Positions 27,712 through 36,649 of a stretch of 64,000 bases of DNA are shown one piece after another. A program made the translations under genes and the position numbers. Under the pieces are notes generated by a model. It saw nothing but the letters and a program-made list of their open reading frames with translations, was not told the origin of the DNA and did not search any database. Origin of the DNA: Paraburkholderia aromaticivorans. Lineage in GTDB: Bacteria; Pseudomonadota; Gammaproteobacteria; Burkholderiales; Burkholderiaceae. Where the stretch lies: contig NZ_CP051515.1 of assembly GCF_012689525.1 (NCBI RefSeq), positions 3,224,001 to 3,288,000 of the forward strand, written 5' to 3'. Numbering within the stretch: the stretch's first letter is position 1; each line of letters opens with the position of its first letter.

Positions 27712-29076
27712 CTACAGGGCAATGTCATACACATCTGCTACACGAAGCTGATTCGGGCTACCCAGCCAGGTCCAGCTGACTTCGTGAGCGGATATATCCA
27801 GATGCTGCTGTCGCGGCTCGGGAAAGCGGGCACCTCTCTCAACGAACGCTTGCCGGTCCCAGCGGTTATACAGTGCGGCAAGCGGATGATCTGCGGCAAC
27901 GCGAGCCTCCCATATGCCGGACTGCGGGCATTTGTGCCCGCCATCGCAGCGCAATGGTTGGGGTCTGTCCGCGAGTTGTCGCAGCAGCCCGGCTTTCATT
28001 AGAGCCGGGTGAGGTTCAGACTGTGACGAGCGCGTTGGAGATGCTGGTGGCGGAGTAACGGCCTTTGCTGCGTCGATCAGCGTTTGCGCGTCGCCGTCCC
28101 ATTTCGGCAAGGCTGCCGGAGGAAGCGGCAACACCTTGTCCAAGTTGGGGAGCTTCAGGGTGCCTTCATACCACTTCAGGACATCGCCGATCTTGCGGTA
28201 GCGTTTGGACCGCTCCTTATCGACGTAGCCTGCGATATTTTTGCCAGTGGACAGATCGAATCCGCTAAATTCAGCGGCTAGCGAATTCGCACACTTCGCG
28301 CTACCGAGCTTTACGCCCTCATGCAGAACTCTTAGTGCACGAAGGTTTGCGTCGGGTGTGTGGGGAGCGGCATAAATGAACTCCAGTTCATCCGCCGCGT
28401 CACCGTAACCTTGCCCCAGAGAACATTCGAGCATCTTCACTGCAACAGGCATATTCGCCCAAAACCCATTGCCCGGATTGTCCCAACCGGCGTTAAGCGC
28501 CGCGCCCAGGAACGCCTGGGCCGACGGGCTACCCATGTCCGCCGCTTTCTGGAAAAACGCATAGGCACTCGTGGCACTTCCGCCCTTGACAATGCCCTTC
28601 ATGTGATAGACACCCATCGTGTCCCACGCATCTGGCACCCCTAGCTGCATCGCCTTCTCCACCCAGCGGGTTGCCATCTCCGGGTCCCTCACAGGAACCG
28701 GATAGTCACTCAGGATCAGGCCTGCGAGGTTGAGCATCGCTTTCCAGTGGTTGCGTTCCGCTGCCTGCTGGTAAAGCTGGTAGATCTTTCTCCAGTCCTT
28801 GTCTTCCCAATAGATATTGGGATCGAGTTCCAACGCGAGTGCCTGCTGGAACCACAGATCGGCCTGAGGATCGACGGGCGTCAGATGCTGTTCCTGATAC
28901 ACACATGTGAAATCCTTGCGGTGCGGAGCAAACAGTGGCAGTTTCGTATAACGGGGCAAATCGGAACTGGACATGGCAGTCGTCAAATAGTGAATTGGGG
29001 ATACGGCAAGGGCGGCCTGTGTCACGACAACAAGAAGGCACAGGCCGATCAGATATCGAGCGGATACGAATTTCAT
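27712..29076 (-). CDS. Sel1-repeat periplasmic protein, probable Tle5 immunity protein
   Basis: Exported protein of 454 residues: signal peptide (SARYLIGLCLLVVVTQAALA), then helical Sel1/TPR-like repeats around residues 100-260 (for example AYAFFQKAADMGSPSAQAFLG and AVKMLECSLGQGYGDAADEL). A distinct C-terminal domain ends with GIWEARVAADHPLAALYNRW. It overlaps the phospholipase gene by 4 bp (ATGA), the standard layout for an effector and its cognate immunity. Sel1-repeat periplasmic proteins neutralise Tle5/PldB phospholipases in Pseudomonas, so immunity is the best inference. Base composition is visibly lower in GC than tssF or tssG. Confidence 0.75.
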   Translation of the reverse strand: MKFVSARYLIGLCLLVVVTQAALAVSPIHYLTTAMSSSDLPRYTKLPLFAPHRKDFTCVYQEQHLTPVDPQADLWFQQALALELDPNIYWEDKDWRKIYQLYQQAAERNHWKAMLNLAGLILSDYPVPVRDPEMATRWVEKAMQLGVPDAWDTMGVYHMKGIVKGGSATSAYAFFQKAADMGSPSAQAFLGAALNAGWDNPGNGFWANMPVAVKMLECSLGQGYGDAADELEFIYAAPHTPDANLRALRVLHEGVKLGSAKCANSLAAEFSGFDLSTGKNIAGYVDKERSKRYRKIGDVLKWYEGTLKLPNLDKVLPLPPAALPKWDGDAQTLIDAAKAVTPPPASPTRSSQSEPHPALMKAGLLRQLADRPQPLRCDGGHKCPQSGIWEARVAADHPLAALYNRWDRQAFVERGARFPEPRQQHLDISAHEVSWTWLGSPNQLRVADVYDIAL

Positions 29077-31130
29077 GTCAGTGCGGTCTGATCATCCGTG
29101 GAGGAAGGCATGGTAGTCATGGCATGCTTCGTACTGGTAGACCGCTGGTCTTCGAATTTCACAAGAAATCCCGTCAATTTCTCCTTCCCGGCTTTCCATG
29201 TTTTGTAGTTTTTTTCTAGGAGATGCTCCCAGTTAACAAATACTTCCGGCATCACGTCTCGACCGCCGTCACCAGTAATCGTCGTACCCGAGTGAAGTCC
29301 AAATACATCGCCGCGCAACTCGGACGCATGGTCGACCCCAGTTGCCGCGATATTGATCTCACTGTCCACCGACATGCTGCGCTGGTTCAGGTTCGCGCTA
29401 CCGAGCGTAAAGAACACATCATCAATGATCATCAGTTTCGAATGGATATAGATCTCCCGATATGCCATCTTCCCGTCTACCGATCCACTTGTGCATAGGC
29501 GCGCCACGCTGACCTTCAGCCCCATCGTCCTTTCCAGCGTGTCCACGCTGGGCCGATCCAGCACTGGATGAGTGCGGGCAACGCTGACCGGGTCACCATT
29601 CTCATCGTGGAATGTCGTGGTGTAAGTCGCCTGTGCTGAATGCTCGCCGTATTGCTGATCGGCTTTCCCAGCATCGACATAGCCCGCCTGTGCGGGCATT
29701 GCATCGCTCCTTCCCAACTCAGTCAAGGTGTCAAACGTGCGTGGAACCATTCCGTCATCTTCCGGATGAGGAATGACAATGAAGAGATGCAGATTTGGCA
29801 CGGCTGTCATCGGCTTTTTCGCCAGATTCGCCCACGCCCGACAGAACTTTCTTCGCTCCTTTTTCAGGTGACGCGCGAACTCCGGATAGAAAAAGTACTG
29901 GTTTTCAATATAGATATAGTTACGCGCAACGCTCGTAGCCTGGAAATAGAGCTTTTTGATGGTCTTCTCGTTTTCCGCAGCCTGAGTCCGAACGATTTGC
30001 ACCTGCTGTGCCGGATCTTTCGAAAGCGTGGGAATCTTCGGCGGCAGCGGATCGCCATTCTTCGCTGACGTTTTCCACTGCGAAGGCGCAAACCCGTTCC
30101 AGCCGTTCTCGAAATTTTCGTGCAACCGCCTCAGCGCTGGCCCCACCACTCGACAGGCATAGTCCTGGTACGGGCGGATGGACTTGTAAGCTCCGCCGTG
30201 AATCGCCGCCAATTTTTGAGTTTCGCCTGGATCGCCGTCGCCAAAGTCACTCTTGTATTCGTGGTCAATTTCATCCTTCCACGTCGTCGCTTTTGTTGCA
30301 GTTTCGCGCAGACCCGTTTCAATCGAATGCTGCGCCGTATCCCAGAAGTCCGTGACAGAGTTCAGTCCCATCACGAAACCCACCGCCTTACTGCCATCGT
30401 CGTGTGCATAGTCAATCAGGACGGGTTTCTGGTGATGCGTCGGGTAATTCCACAGTAAGGCCGCTTCGTCAACCGGGCTATACCATCTCGAATCGGGCGG
30501 GTCCTCTTCCTTGATGTCGGCAGCCAGCAGATCCCGTACGGCGGACTTTTCAATACTGCGCAACACGATCTGAAGATGATCAGGATACTGAGCCTTGCCT
30601 GGCTCAACACGGTCATCCTTGAGGCCGCGTCGTTCCCACCAAGCCTTGCACCAGTCATGACGCGCCTTGTTGTCGTAGGGATCATCACCCTGAACCTTCC
30701 ATTGGACGGGACTCGTCACCCAGGAAACAGCCTCATCGGTATAACCCGGCATGCTGTTCTGCTTTCTCGATGCTCTCGGATCAAACCAGAGCAGCAATCT
30801 CACCCGCACTCCATCCCGGGCCAACTGTTCGAGCAGATCACCGTATCGCAAGTCGCGCGGCCATGCATCGCGGGTGCGCACGAGTTCCATACCCGGATCA
30901 AAGCCCCAGCAGACGATATCGACCGTCGACTTTGCATCGTGCAGATCTTTGGACAGTTGGCCAAAACCTTCCTGACCACAGACAAAGAACTGAAGATCGT
31001 TGCCTTCCGTAATCTCGGGTGCGTCCGGGCAGGTCTTCTTTTCGAGCAACCATTGAACCGAGCCTTGCGCCTCACGGCCTGCTTCAGCAATGGCAACGTC
31101 AACGGGATTCTGTGTTTTCAGATTGGACAT
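29073..31130 (-). CDS. Phospholipase D-family T6SS effector (Tle5-like)
   Basis: PLD-superfamily protein of 685 residues with two HxKxxxxD motifs: HQKPVLID (His233) and HSKLMIID (His563), the latter followed by GSANLNQRSM. Two HKD motifs in one chain form one active site that hydrolyses phosphatidylethanolamine-type lipids in target membranes. There is no signal peptide, as expected for delivery on VgrG. It lies 33 bp after vgrG, overlaps its putative immunity gene, and is followed by PAAR, so it fits the Tle5 (PldA/PldB) group. GC content is lower than in vgrG, suggesting acquisition of the effector-immunity pair. Confidence 0.88.
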   Translation of the reverse strand: MSNLKTQNPVDVAIAEAGREAQGSVQWLLEKKTCPDAPEITEGNDLQFFVCGQEGFGQLSKDLHDAKSTVDIVCWGFDPGMELVRTRDAWPRDLRYGDLLEQLARDGVRVRLLLWFDPRASRKQNSMPGYTDEAVSWVTSPVQWKVQGDDPYDNKARHDWCKAWWERRGLKDDRVEPGKAQYPDHLQIVLRSIEKSAVRDLLAADIKEEDPPDSRWYSPVDEAALLWNYPTHHQKPVLIDYAHDDGSKAVGFVMGLNSVTDFWDTAQHSIETGLRETATKATTWKDEIDHEYKSDFGDGDPGETQKLAAIHGGAYKSIRPYQDYACRVVGPALRRLHENFENGWNGFAPSQWKTSAKNGDPLPPKIPTLSKDPAQQVQIVRTQAAENEKTIKKLYFQATSVARNYIYIENQYFFYPEFARHLKKERRKFCRAWANLAKKPMTAVPNLHLFIVIPHPEDDGMVPRTFDTLTELGRSDAMPAQAGYVDAGKADQQYGEHSAQATYTTTFHDENGDPVSVARTHPVLDRPSVDTLERTMGLKVSVARLCTSGSVDGKMAYREIYIHSKLMIIDDVFFTLGSANLNQRSMSVDSEINIAATGVDHASELRGDVFGLHSGTTITGDGGRDVMPEVFVNWEHLLEKNYKTWKAGKEKLTGFLVKFEDQRSTSTKHAMTTMPSSTDDQTALT

Positions 31131-31163
31131 GACTGGTTCGTTTCCTGTTTTTCAGCGTAGCCG

Positions 31164-33902
31164 TCAGACTGCGCGTTCGCCCCGGCTGCTGCGCTGATCG
31201 ATATGGTCGGCATCGGGATTGAGTGCATCCTTGACCTTCAGGTTGAACTGCCCGCCGTTGCAAAGCTCGACGCAGTATTCGGTCGTACCTGGCTCGTGGT
31301 TTTTCACCACCACACGCCCGTACTCATCGGTCACGCCACTATCGATCAGCGCTTTGCCCTTGTAGAGTTGATAGGGCTCCTCCACATAGCGGTGGGCAGC
31401 GCCGTTCGCCAGTGCGCCTAGCGAGAAATGCAACTCCTGGTGGCCAGGCGCCGATTCAGGAAGCGTTGGCTGGGAAGCCGAATCCGGTCCTGTAAACAGG
31501 CGGCCCCCGGAATGTATTTCAAACTGCCCCGGCGTGCCGTTGTAGATCTTTCCGTTACTCCATCGCGTGAAACTGCCACCGCCCCGGATTTCGACTTCCT
31601 GCTTCGCGCTGATTGTGATCTTCTGGGCAGTAACGGTGACATTGAGCTTGGCCAGGAGGTTGATGCTGTCCTTGAGCGCGCGCAGATCAATGTCGCCCGA
31701 TACTGCGACGAGCCACATCCCGGACTTCTGAACAGTCATGCGCAGCTTGTTGCCAAACGTCCCAAAAAATGACCCGCCCGCCGCAATGGCAACGTGAGCA
31801 CCACTCGTCATCGCGAGATGTTCCCCGCTCGCAACATGGGTGCTGCCCGCTGTACTGGACTCGATACCGGCTGGACTTGCCAGGGTCAGGTGGGGCTGGG
31901 CAAATTCAGGAAATTTGCCGGCACCGGCCTGGCCCGTCAGGGCACTGTTCTGCGCCCTGATCGCTGCCGCGACGGCTTTCTGATCCCCGCCCGCATCCTG
32001 GGCACTGTTTGCCTGCGCATCTCCCGCCAGCCGCTCGTGCAAGGCGCGAGCGTCGTCAAGGCGCGTAATCGTCTCGCCCATGTCCTTCACGGGAGCCGTC
32101 GCCCCGTTGCGAGCCTCGGTCGTGATGAGCATGCCCCGATTCGCCCGCATCACGGCATGCGCGTCGGTGGCAACCTCGATTCCCTCGCCCCGTGCCTGCG
32201 AGCGTCCCTTGTTGCCGTCGATGCGCACGTTGTAGCCCGCCACGAACCTTGAGTTGGCATGGTCGCTCGTGACCTGCACCTGAAGCTGGCCGGGAGTATC
32301 GTCGGTCACCACCGTGTTCGATCCCTTGCCGTAGCCGTCCAGGTCCTGGCTGCGCCAGCCCGAGAGCGCATGGTTCGCATACAGGTCCCACGGCACCTCG
32401 TTGCGGTCCGTCACATGACTGCCCAGGATGAAGGGTCGATCCGGGTCCGAGTTTACAAATCCGATATAGACATGATCGCCCACGCGCGGAATCCACATGC
32501 CCCCGTATCGCTGCCCCTGCCACACCTGCATCAGCGGTACCCAGCACGACGCTTCCTCATCGGGTTTGTTCACCCGGTCCCAGATAAACTTGACGCGGAT
32601 ACGTGCCATCGGGTCGGTGAGGACGCCCTTCCTGTCGTAGCCGGTGACGACAGCCTTCTCCGCGAACGCGCGCGGCTTCGCCGCCTTCAGCGGCGTGCGG
32701 TAATAGTGGTCGTTCGGGATCGCCGTGAACTTCGTCCTGCACGTATACTCGCGCTTCAGCGCGTCGCCCTGCGTGACCGAATCGTTGTTGACGATATCGA
32801 TCTTCGTGCCCGTGACGATGTATTTCCGGTTGACCGGAGCGAACGGATGATCCGTAACCGTGAGCTGGTGGCCCGCCATCACCCCGCGCAGGTTTCCCTC
32901 GGCCTTGATGACAAGTGACTTGCTGCGGTGTGCATCGACGCGCACACGCGCGAGATGGTCGCCTTCGAACTCGTAGTCGTTCGGTTCGGCATTCAGTCCC
33001 ATCGCCCCCTGCTGAGGCTGGGCGTAATCCAGCCAGGTATATTCCTCGGCGTTGTCGTTCGCGGCGTCCCGATGGTTCGATATCCTGCGTTTGAACTGCC
33101 GGTTCGTGGCGCGCGTGTAGTCGTAGTCGATACCGGCCACCTTGCCCGTGGTCAGCCCGCGCGAATACTCCAGCTTGTGGATATGCTCCTCGTCAATGCG
33201 CTGGCCGCCCCGTTCGAGGTAACGCACCTTTTTGTAGGCAGCGCCGTGGCCGGGGTAGCCTGCGTTGTCCATCAGCACCAGGGTGTCGCCGTCCCAATAA
33301 AACGTGATGCCCCACTCCTGCCAAAGCCGGCTCAAGCAGGAAAAGTCCGACTCCCAGAACTGGCGCTGATAGTCCCGCTTCGGATAGTTCCGGCTTCCAT
33401 TGCCCGCACCGATGAGGTTCCACCGGACACTGAACGGATACTTCTTCAGGATTTCGTCAGAAATTTCCCTTACCGTCTTGTCCCGGAAATGCCGGTTGTC
33501 GCGGTTCAACGACGCAAGCCAGAGCAGGCATCTCAGGCGCAGGCGGTAGAACACGCGCCGGTCGTCCGCGCCCAGGCACTTCACTTCGGCAATCACGCCC
33601 GTGATCACGCGAACATCGGCCCCGATGTTGACCTCGCCATTTTCCAGCGTGCCGCTGCCTTCGATGGCGATTTTCACGGTCAGGCGTCTGCCCACTAGCT
33701 TGCTGACGTCGACAAGCTTGTCCATGTCGTTGACATACAGGCTATCCGCCTCGATGGTCTGCACGTCGATCCAGTAGTCGAAGAGCCGACCAAGCTTGTC
33801 TACGCCCTTGAAACGCACAGGCTCGAAGATCTTCTTCCCGTAGTGCTCCGGAATCGCGTCGCTGACGATTTCCAGCGTGCGCGGCTGGGTATTCCATGCC
33901 AC
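31164..33902 (-). CDS. vgrG: T6SS spike protein VgrG with C-terminal extension
   Basis: Spike trimer subunit of 912 residues. The gp27-like part contains WESDFSCLSRLWQEWGITFY; the gp5-like OB region has ARIRVKFIWDRVNKPDEEAS and WVPLMQVWQGQRYGGMWIPR with GDHVYIGFVNSDPDRPFILG. A DUF2345 beta-helix follows (SINLLAKLNVTVTAQKITIS). The last 90 residues, from about RYVEEPYQLYKGKALIDSG through TDEYGRVVV, look like a transthyretin-type beta domain; such domains on other VgrGs recruit lipase effectors. GTG start at 33902 with GGAGG 6 nt upstream, 12 bp after tssF. It likely carries the PLD effector encoded next. Confidence 0.92.
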   Translation of the reverse strand: MAWNTQPRTLEIVSDAIPEHYGKKIFEPVRFKGVDKLGRLFDYWIDVQTIEADSLYVNDMDKLVDVSKLVGRRLTVKIAIEGSGTLENGEVNIGADVRVITGVIAEVKCLGADDRRVFYRLRLRCLLWLASLNRDNRHFRDKTVREISDEILKKYPFSVRWNLIGAGNGSRNYPKRDYQRQFWESDFSCLSRLWQEWGITFYWDGDTLVLMDNAGYPGHGAAYKKVRYLERGGQRIDEEHIHKLEYSRGLTTGKVAGIDYDYTRATNRQFKRRISNHRDAANDNAEEYTWLDYAQPQQGAMGLNAEPNDYEFEGDHLARVRVDAHRSKSLVIKAEGNLRGVMAGHQLTVTDHPFAPVNRKYIVTGTKIDIVNNDSVTQGDALKREYTCRTKFTAIPNDHYYRTPLKAAKPRAFAEKAVVTGYDRKGVLTDPMARIRVKFIWDRVNKPDEEASCWVPLMQVWQGQRYGGMWIPRVGDHVYIGFVNSDPDRPFILGSHVTDRNEVPWDLYANHALSGWRSQDLDGYGKGSNTVVTDDTPGQLQVQVTSDHANSRFVAGYNVRIDGNKGRSQARGEGIEVATDAHAVMRANRGMLITTEARNGATAPVKDMGETITRLDDARALHERLAGDAQANSAQDAGGDQKAVAAAIRAQNSALTGQAGAGKFPEFAQPHLTLASPAGIESSTAGSTHVASGEHLAMTSGAHVAIAAGGSFFGTFGNKLRMTVQKSGMWLVAVSGDIDLRALKDSINLLAKLNVTVTAQKITISAKQEVEIRGGGSFTRWSNGKIYNGTPGQFEIHSGGRLFTGPDSASQPTLPESAPGHQELHFSLGALANGAAHRYVEEPYQLYKGKALIDSGVTDEYGRVVVKNHEPGTTEYCVELCNGGQFNLKVKDALNPDADHIDQRSSRGERAV

Positions 33903-33914
33903 CGTGAACCTCCA

Positions 33915-35840
33915 TCAGAAGACACCACGCGTGCCGCCACGCGTTGGGAACGTAAAAATCTCGCCGCGCTGCGAGGTGCGCAGTGTGGTGCGGGTAAAGC
34001 AATGCGCCGAGACGTGCCGCGCGACGTAGCGCTCCAACGCCAGCGCGAACGTAAAGGGCGACCAGCCGTCGAGCCGTGACTCATCAAAGGTGAGCGTGAT
34101 CGCAACGCCGCGCGCGAGGTGCAGCTCCTCCCCCCAGCGATGCATGTCATTGACCGCGCTGGCCGTCGCTCCCACCAGGCTGTCGAGAAAACGGGCCATC
34201 GCCGGGTCACCGGCTCCCAGGTACGGGCGCAGCATCAGCCGCAGCCCTTCGCCGGGAGCTGGCTCGTTGAACTCGTCGTCAAAGACGGCCAGCTCCAGAT
34301 GAAGCTGGCGAATGAGTTCCCAGGCCGCGTCGCCCTGCGCGCCGAGCGCGAGCGGAGGCCTAGGTGCGGTCGGCCCGCGCACGAAGCCGACGCTCCCGAC
34401 CGCCTTCGCGTCCGCCACCGCCAGGTCGTCCACGCCATTGCGTGGCTGCACGCAGGGCAGCTCGCCGTTCGTCAGCCAGGCGTCGAGGGTGAGAAACCGG
34501 ATGCCCGTTTCATCCAGTTCGCGGTCCTCGCCAAGGAGCCTGATCGAGGTGAGCGTGCGCACGAACTCACGGTGCGTGTCATAACGCCGTTCGTTGTCCG
34601 CCACCCGTTCCTGCTCGCGGCGTAATCTGAAATACCGCGGGTTGCGGCGCGTGTCGTCTGGCAGTGCGGCATCAAGCGGCTGGAAAGGAATCTTCTCCGG
34701 CTCCTCTTCCCTCTGTCCCCTGACACGATCGACCGAATGAACCTCGTAGTCATCGGGCCGGTCCGCCATGGGCGTGAGCCGGTGCTCGCGCTTCTCCGCG
34801 TCGAGGGTGAGCCGCTCGCTCGTCGCGGGGTACAGATTGACGATGGGGGTGCAGTACAGGGCGAAATCCGGGACACCAATCTGCTGGTCCGGCATCGCCG
34901 CCGCACGCGCGAGCAGCAGCACGATTTCGACCTCGGGGCCGTCGATGTGCTTCAGCCCCGCTGCCAGGCCCGTGATCGTGAAGAATCCGAATCTGGACGG
35001 AAGCACAAAGAATTCATGGACCAGCCTGTGTCCGTGGAGCTTCGTGGCGACCGGACGCAGCAGGCTTTCATCCGGCTCCAGTCCCGCGTGCTTCACACGC
35101 ATGTACGGCATGCCGGGTAGCTTTGCGCCGTACAGGTCGCCCTTCTCGAATTCACCCGGCACACCCATGACGATGCCGACCACGCTGGTATGGATCAGTT
35201 CGAAGAGTTGCGAGGCCATCTTCTCCTCACCGCACAGGTACACGGGCAGTTCGTCCAGCCCTTCAAGGCTGCGAAACGCCATGCCGTTGACAGTCCGAAG
35301 CCGCAGACGCAACGCACCACGCACACGCGACGCATCCTGGCTGTCGTGGACGTAGCGGGAAAGCGCCGGAACGTCGGCGGGAATGCCAGTCGGCTTCGCG
35401 CGCGTAATTTCAACCGGCCAGAGCCTGAGCAACTGGCTCGTGAGGAAAACACACTCCGTCGCATCTTCGGCTGCGGGTATCGTGAGCCTCGTGCCACGCG
35501 GCAACGTCAGGCCCTGCGCACTGTGCGCTGCCTGTGCATCAGGGTAGAACCGCGCCACGCCCAGCGACGGCAGCGGCGCGGTCAGGTTCAGATCGACGCC
35601 ATCCAGCCTGCGCATCGGAATTTCCAGCGGAAAGCGGTCGATGCGCATCTGCGAACGCGCAGCCGTCAGCGCGAAGGACTGAAGCAGGCGCCCGACATAC
35701 GGGTCGCCCACGTCGCCCGCCTGTGCGCCGAGCCTGCGGGCAATCTTCGGGTGCTGTCGTGCAAACTCCAGGAAGAGTTCGTGTATGTAGCGCAGTTCGC
35801 GCTGGTAATACCCGGGCAGTTCCGGGTCCATGCTCCTCAT
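33915..35840 (-). CDS. tssF: Type VI secretion baseplate protein TssF
   Basis: Full-length TssF (VasA/ImpG family), 641 residues. The hallmark N-terminus PELPGYYQRELRYIHELFLE is followed by FARQHPKIARRLG and DPYVGRLLQSFALTAAR. Later features are GTRLTIPAAEDATECVFLTS, FPTRGGTRG at the C-terminus and the SSAF-like GWSPFTFALALERYVARHVS. With TssG it forms the (TssF)2-TssG wedge of the baseplate. First gene of the local unit; GGAG lies about 7 nt before the ATG at 35840. tssE and tssA, normally upstream, are absent here. Confidence 0.92.
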   Translation of the reverse strand: MRSMDPELPGYYQRELRYIHELFLEFARQHPKIARRLGAQAGDVGDPYVGRLLQSFALTAARSQMRIDRFPLEIPMRRLDGVDLNLTAPLPSLGVARFYPDAQAAHSAQGLTLPRGTRLTIPAAEDATECVFLTSQLLRLWPVEITRAKPTGIPADVPALSRYVHDSQDASRVRGALRLRLRTVNGMAFRSLEGLDELPVYLCGEEKMASQLFELIHTSVVGIVMGVPGEFEKGDLYGAKLPGMPYMRVKHAGLEPDESLLRPVATKLHGHRLVHEFFVLPSRFGFFTITGLAAGLKHIDGPEVEIVLLLARAAAMPDQQIGVPDFALYCTPIVNLYPATSERLTLDAEKREHRLTPMADRPDDYEVHSVDRVRGQREEEPEKIPFQPLDAALPDDTRRNPRYFRLRREQERVADNERRYDTHREFVRTLTSIRLLGEDRELDETGIRFLTLDAWLTNGELPCVQPRNGVDDLAVADAKAVGSVGFVRGPTAPRPPLALGAQGDAAWELIRQLHLELAVFDDEFNEPAPGEGLRLMLRPYLGAGDPAMARFLDSLVGATASAVNDMHRWGEELHLARGVAITLTFDESRLDGWSPFTFALALERYVARHVSAHCFTRTTLRTSQRGEIFTFPTRGGTRGVF

Positions 35841-36284
35841 GCTGGACTCCGTCAGTTACCGGACGGGCGGCCTGCACGGAGACGGCGCAATGGACTTGAG
35901 ACTGAAAGCGGGCAAGGCATGAAGACAGTTCCGTTTTTTTGAACGTTATTGCTGCATGAAGCAAGGCGCGCAGGCACATCGACGTGCTCCGAATATGTGG
36001 CAGACCCGGGCTACGCGTGGCCCCTTTCGGAACTGGATTGACACGACAGACTTTCGCATGACTTCGTACGCCTTTGTTCGTTCAGGATTTTCCATTCCAT
36101 TATCAAATCGGTATTGGCGGCTGTATATAGGAGCACTGTAAAAATTGGTCAAACCGATAAATAGATAGGTATCCCGCATAAACAGGTCGATGACTGACGA
36201 CAATCAAAAATATGGATAACTATTTAAATTACCGGCCACTTTCTGCGCCAGCTGAGTTGCGCTACATCGAAGATGTTGCACAAC

Positions 36285-36308
36285 AAAAAAGGGCGACCGA
36301 AGTCGCCC
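36285..36308 (-). terminator. Strong Rho-independent terminator with UUCG loop
   Basis: On the minus strand GGGCGAC (36302-36308) pairs with GTCGCCC (36291-36297) around a TTCG tetraloop and is followed by six T. It lies 8 nt beyond the stop of the small frame ending at 36316 and about 340 nt beyond cbtA, and it insulates the tssF region from transcription arriving from the right. Confidence 0.9.
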
Positions 36309-36315
36309 TGAAGGT

Positions 36316-36474
36316 TCATGCCGTGCGCCGGCTGCATGCGCGCAGCTTCGTTCCTTCAAACTGCAGTCGGAAGCTGTCGAACGCATCCCGCGTAGGGGTG
36401 CCAAGCGACATTTCTCGTCGCCAGCCCTCATACCGATAGCGGAAGTGGAAATATTTGTGGGATTTACGCGTCAC
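36316..36474 (-). CDS. Possible small basic protein ending at the terminator
   Basis: A GTG-initiated frame of 52 codons (TRKSHKYFHFRYRYEGWRR, then LGTPTRDAFDSFRLQFEG) whose stop lies 8 nt before a strong terminator, which is typical of a genuine 3' end. The product is Arg/Lys/aromatic-rich and not recognised. There is no clear ribosome site, and the frame stays open further upstream. It may instead be part of a 3' UTR or small RNA. Confidence 0.3.
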   Translation of the reverse strand: MTRKSHKYFHFRYRYEGWRREMSLGTPTRDAFDSFRLQFEGTKLRACSRRTA

Positions 36475-36484
36475 GCGCGCGAAG

Positions 36485-36519
36485 TTATCAACAGAAATTG
36501 TTCGCAAGCCTGTGGATAA
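36485..36519. other. Pair of DnaA-box-like 9-mers
   Basis: TTATCAACA at 36485-36493 on the plus strand (one mismatch to TTATCCACA) and TGTGGATAA at 36511-36519, the exact reverse complement of the consensus, face each other 17 bp apart. They lie in a gene-poor region. No replication gene is near, so a regulatory or titration site, or chance, is more likely than an origin. Confidence 0.35.
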
Positions 36520-36649
36520 CCGCCCCACAACCGCCCCAACTCCTTGACGCAGAACCCTTCTTGACCACTGCGCGCAAACCGCGGAGAGTGAAGCGCGGAG
36601 AACAATCCGCGGAGCGCAACCACCGAAGCGGTCGCGCTCGTCATGCAAA

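Larger units (their letters stand above)
35841..36649. other. Gene-poor region upstream of tssF
   Basis: About 800 bp without a convincing gene except a possible 52-residue frame. The left part is AT-rich (36100-36240) and should include the tssF promoter. A strong minus-strand terminator and two DnaA-box-like 9-mers are listed separately. This is also the right border of the accessory block. Confidence 0.5.

Noticed and set aside
36485..36519. Replication origin
   Set aside because: Only two DnaA-like boxes, no AT-rich unwinding element and no dnaA, repA or parAB nearby; reported only as a site to check.
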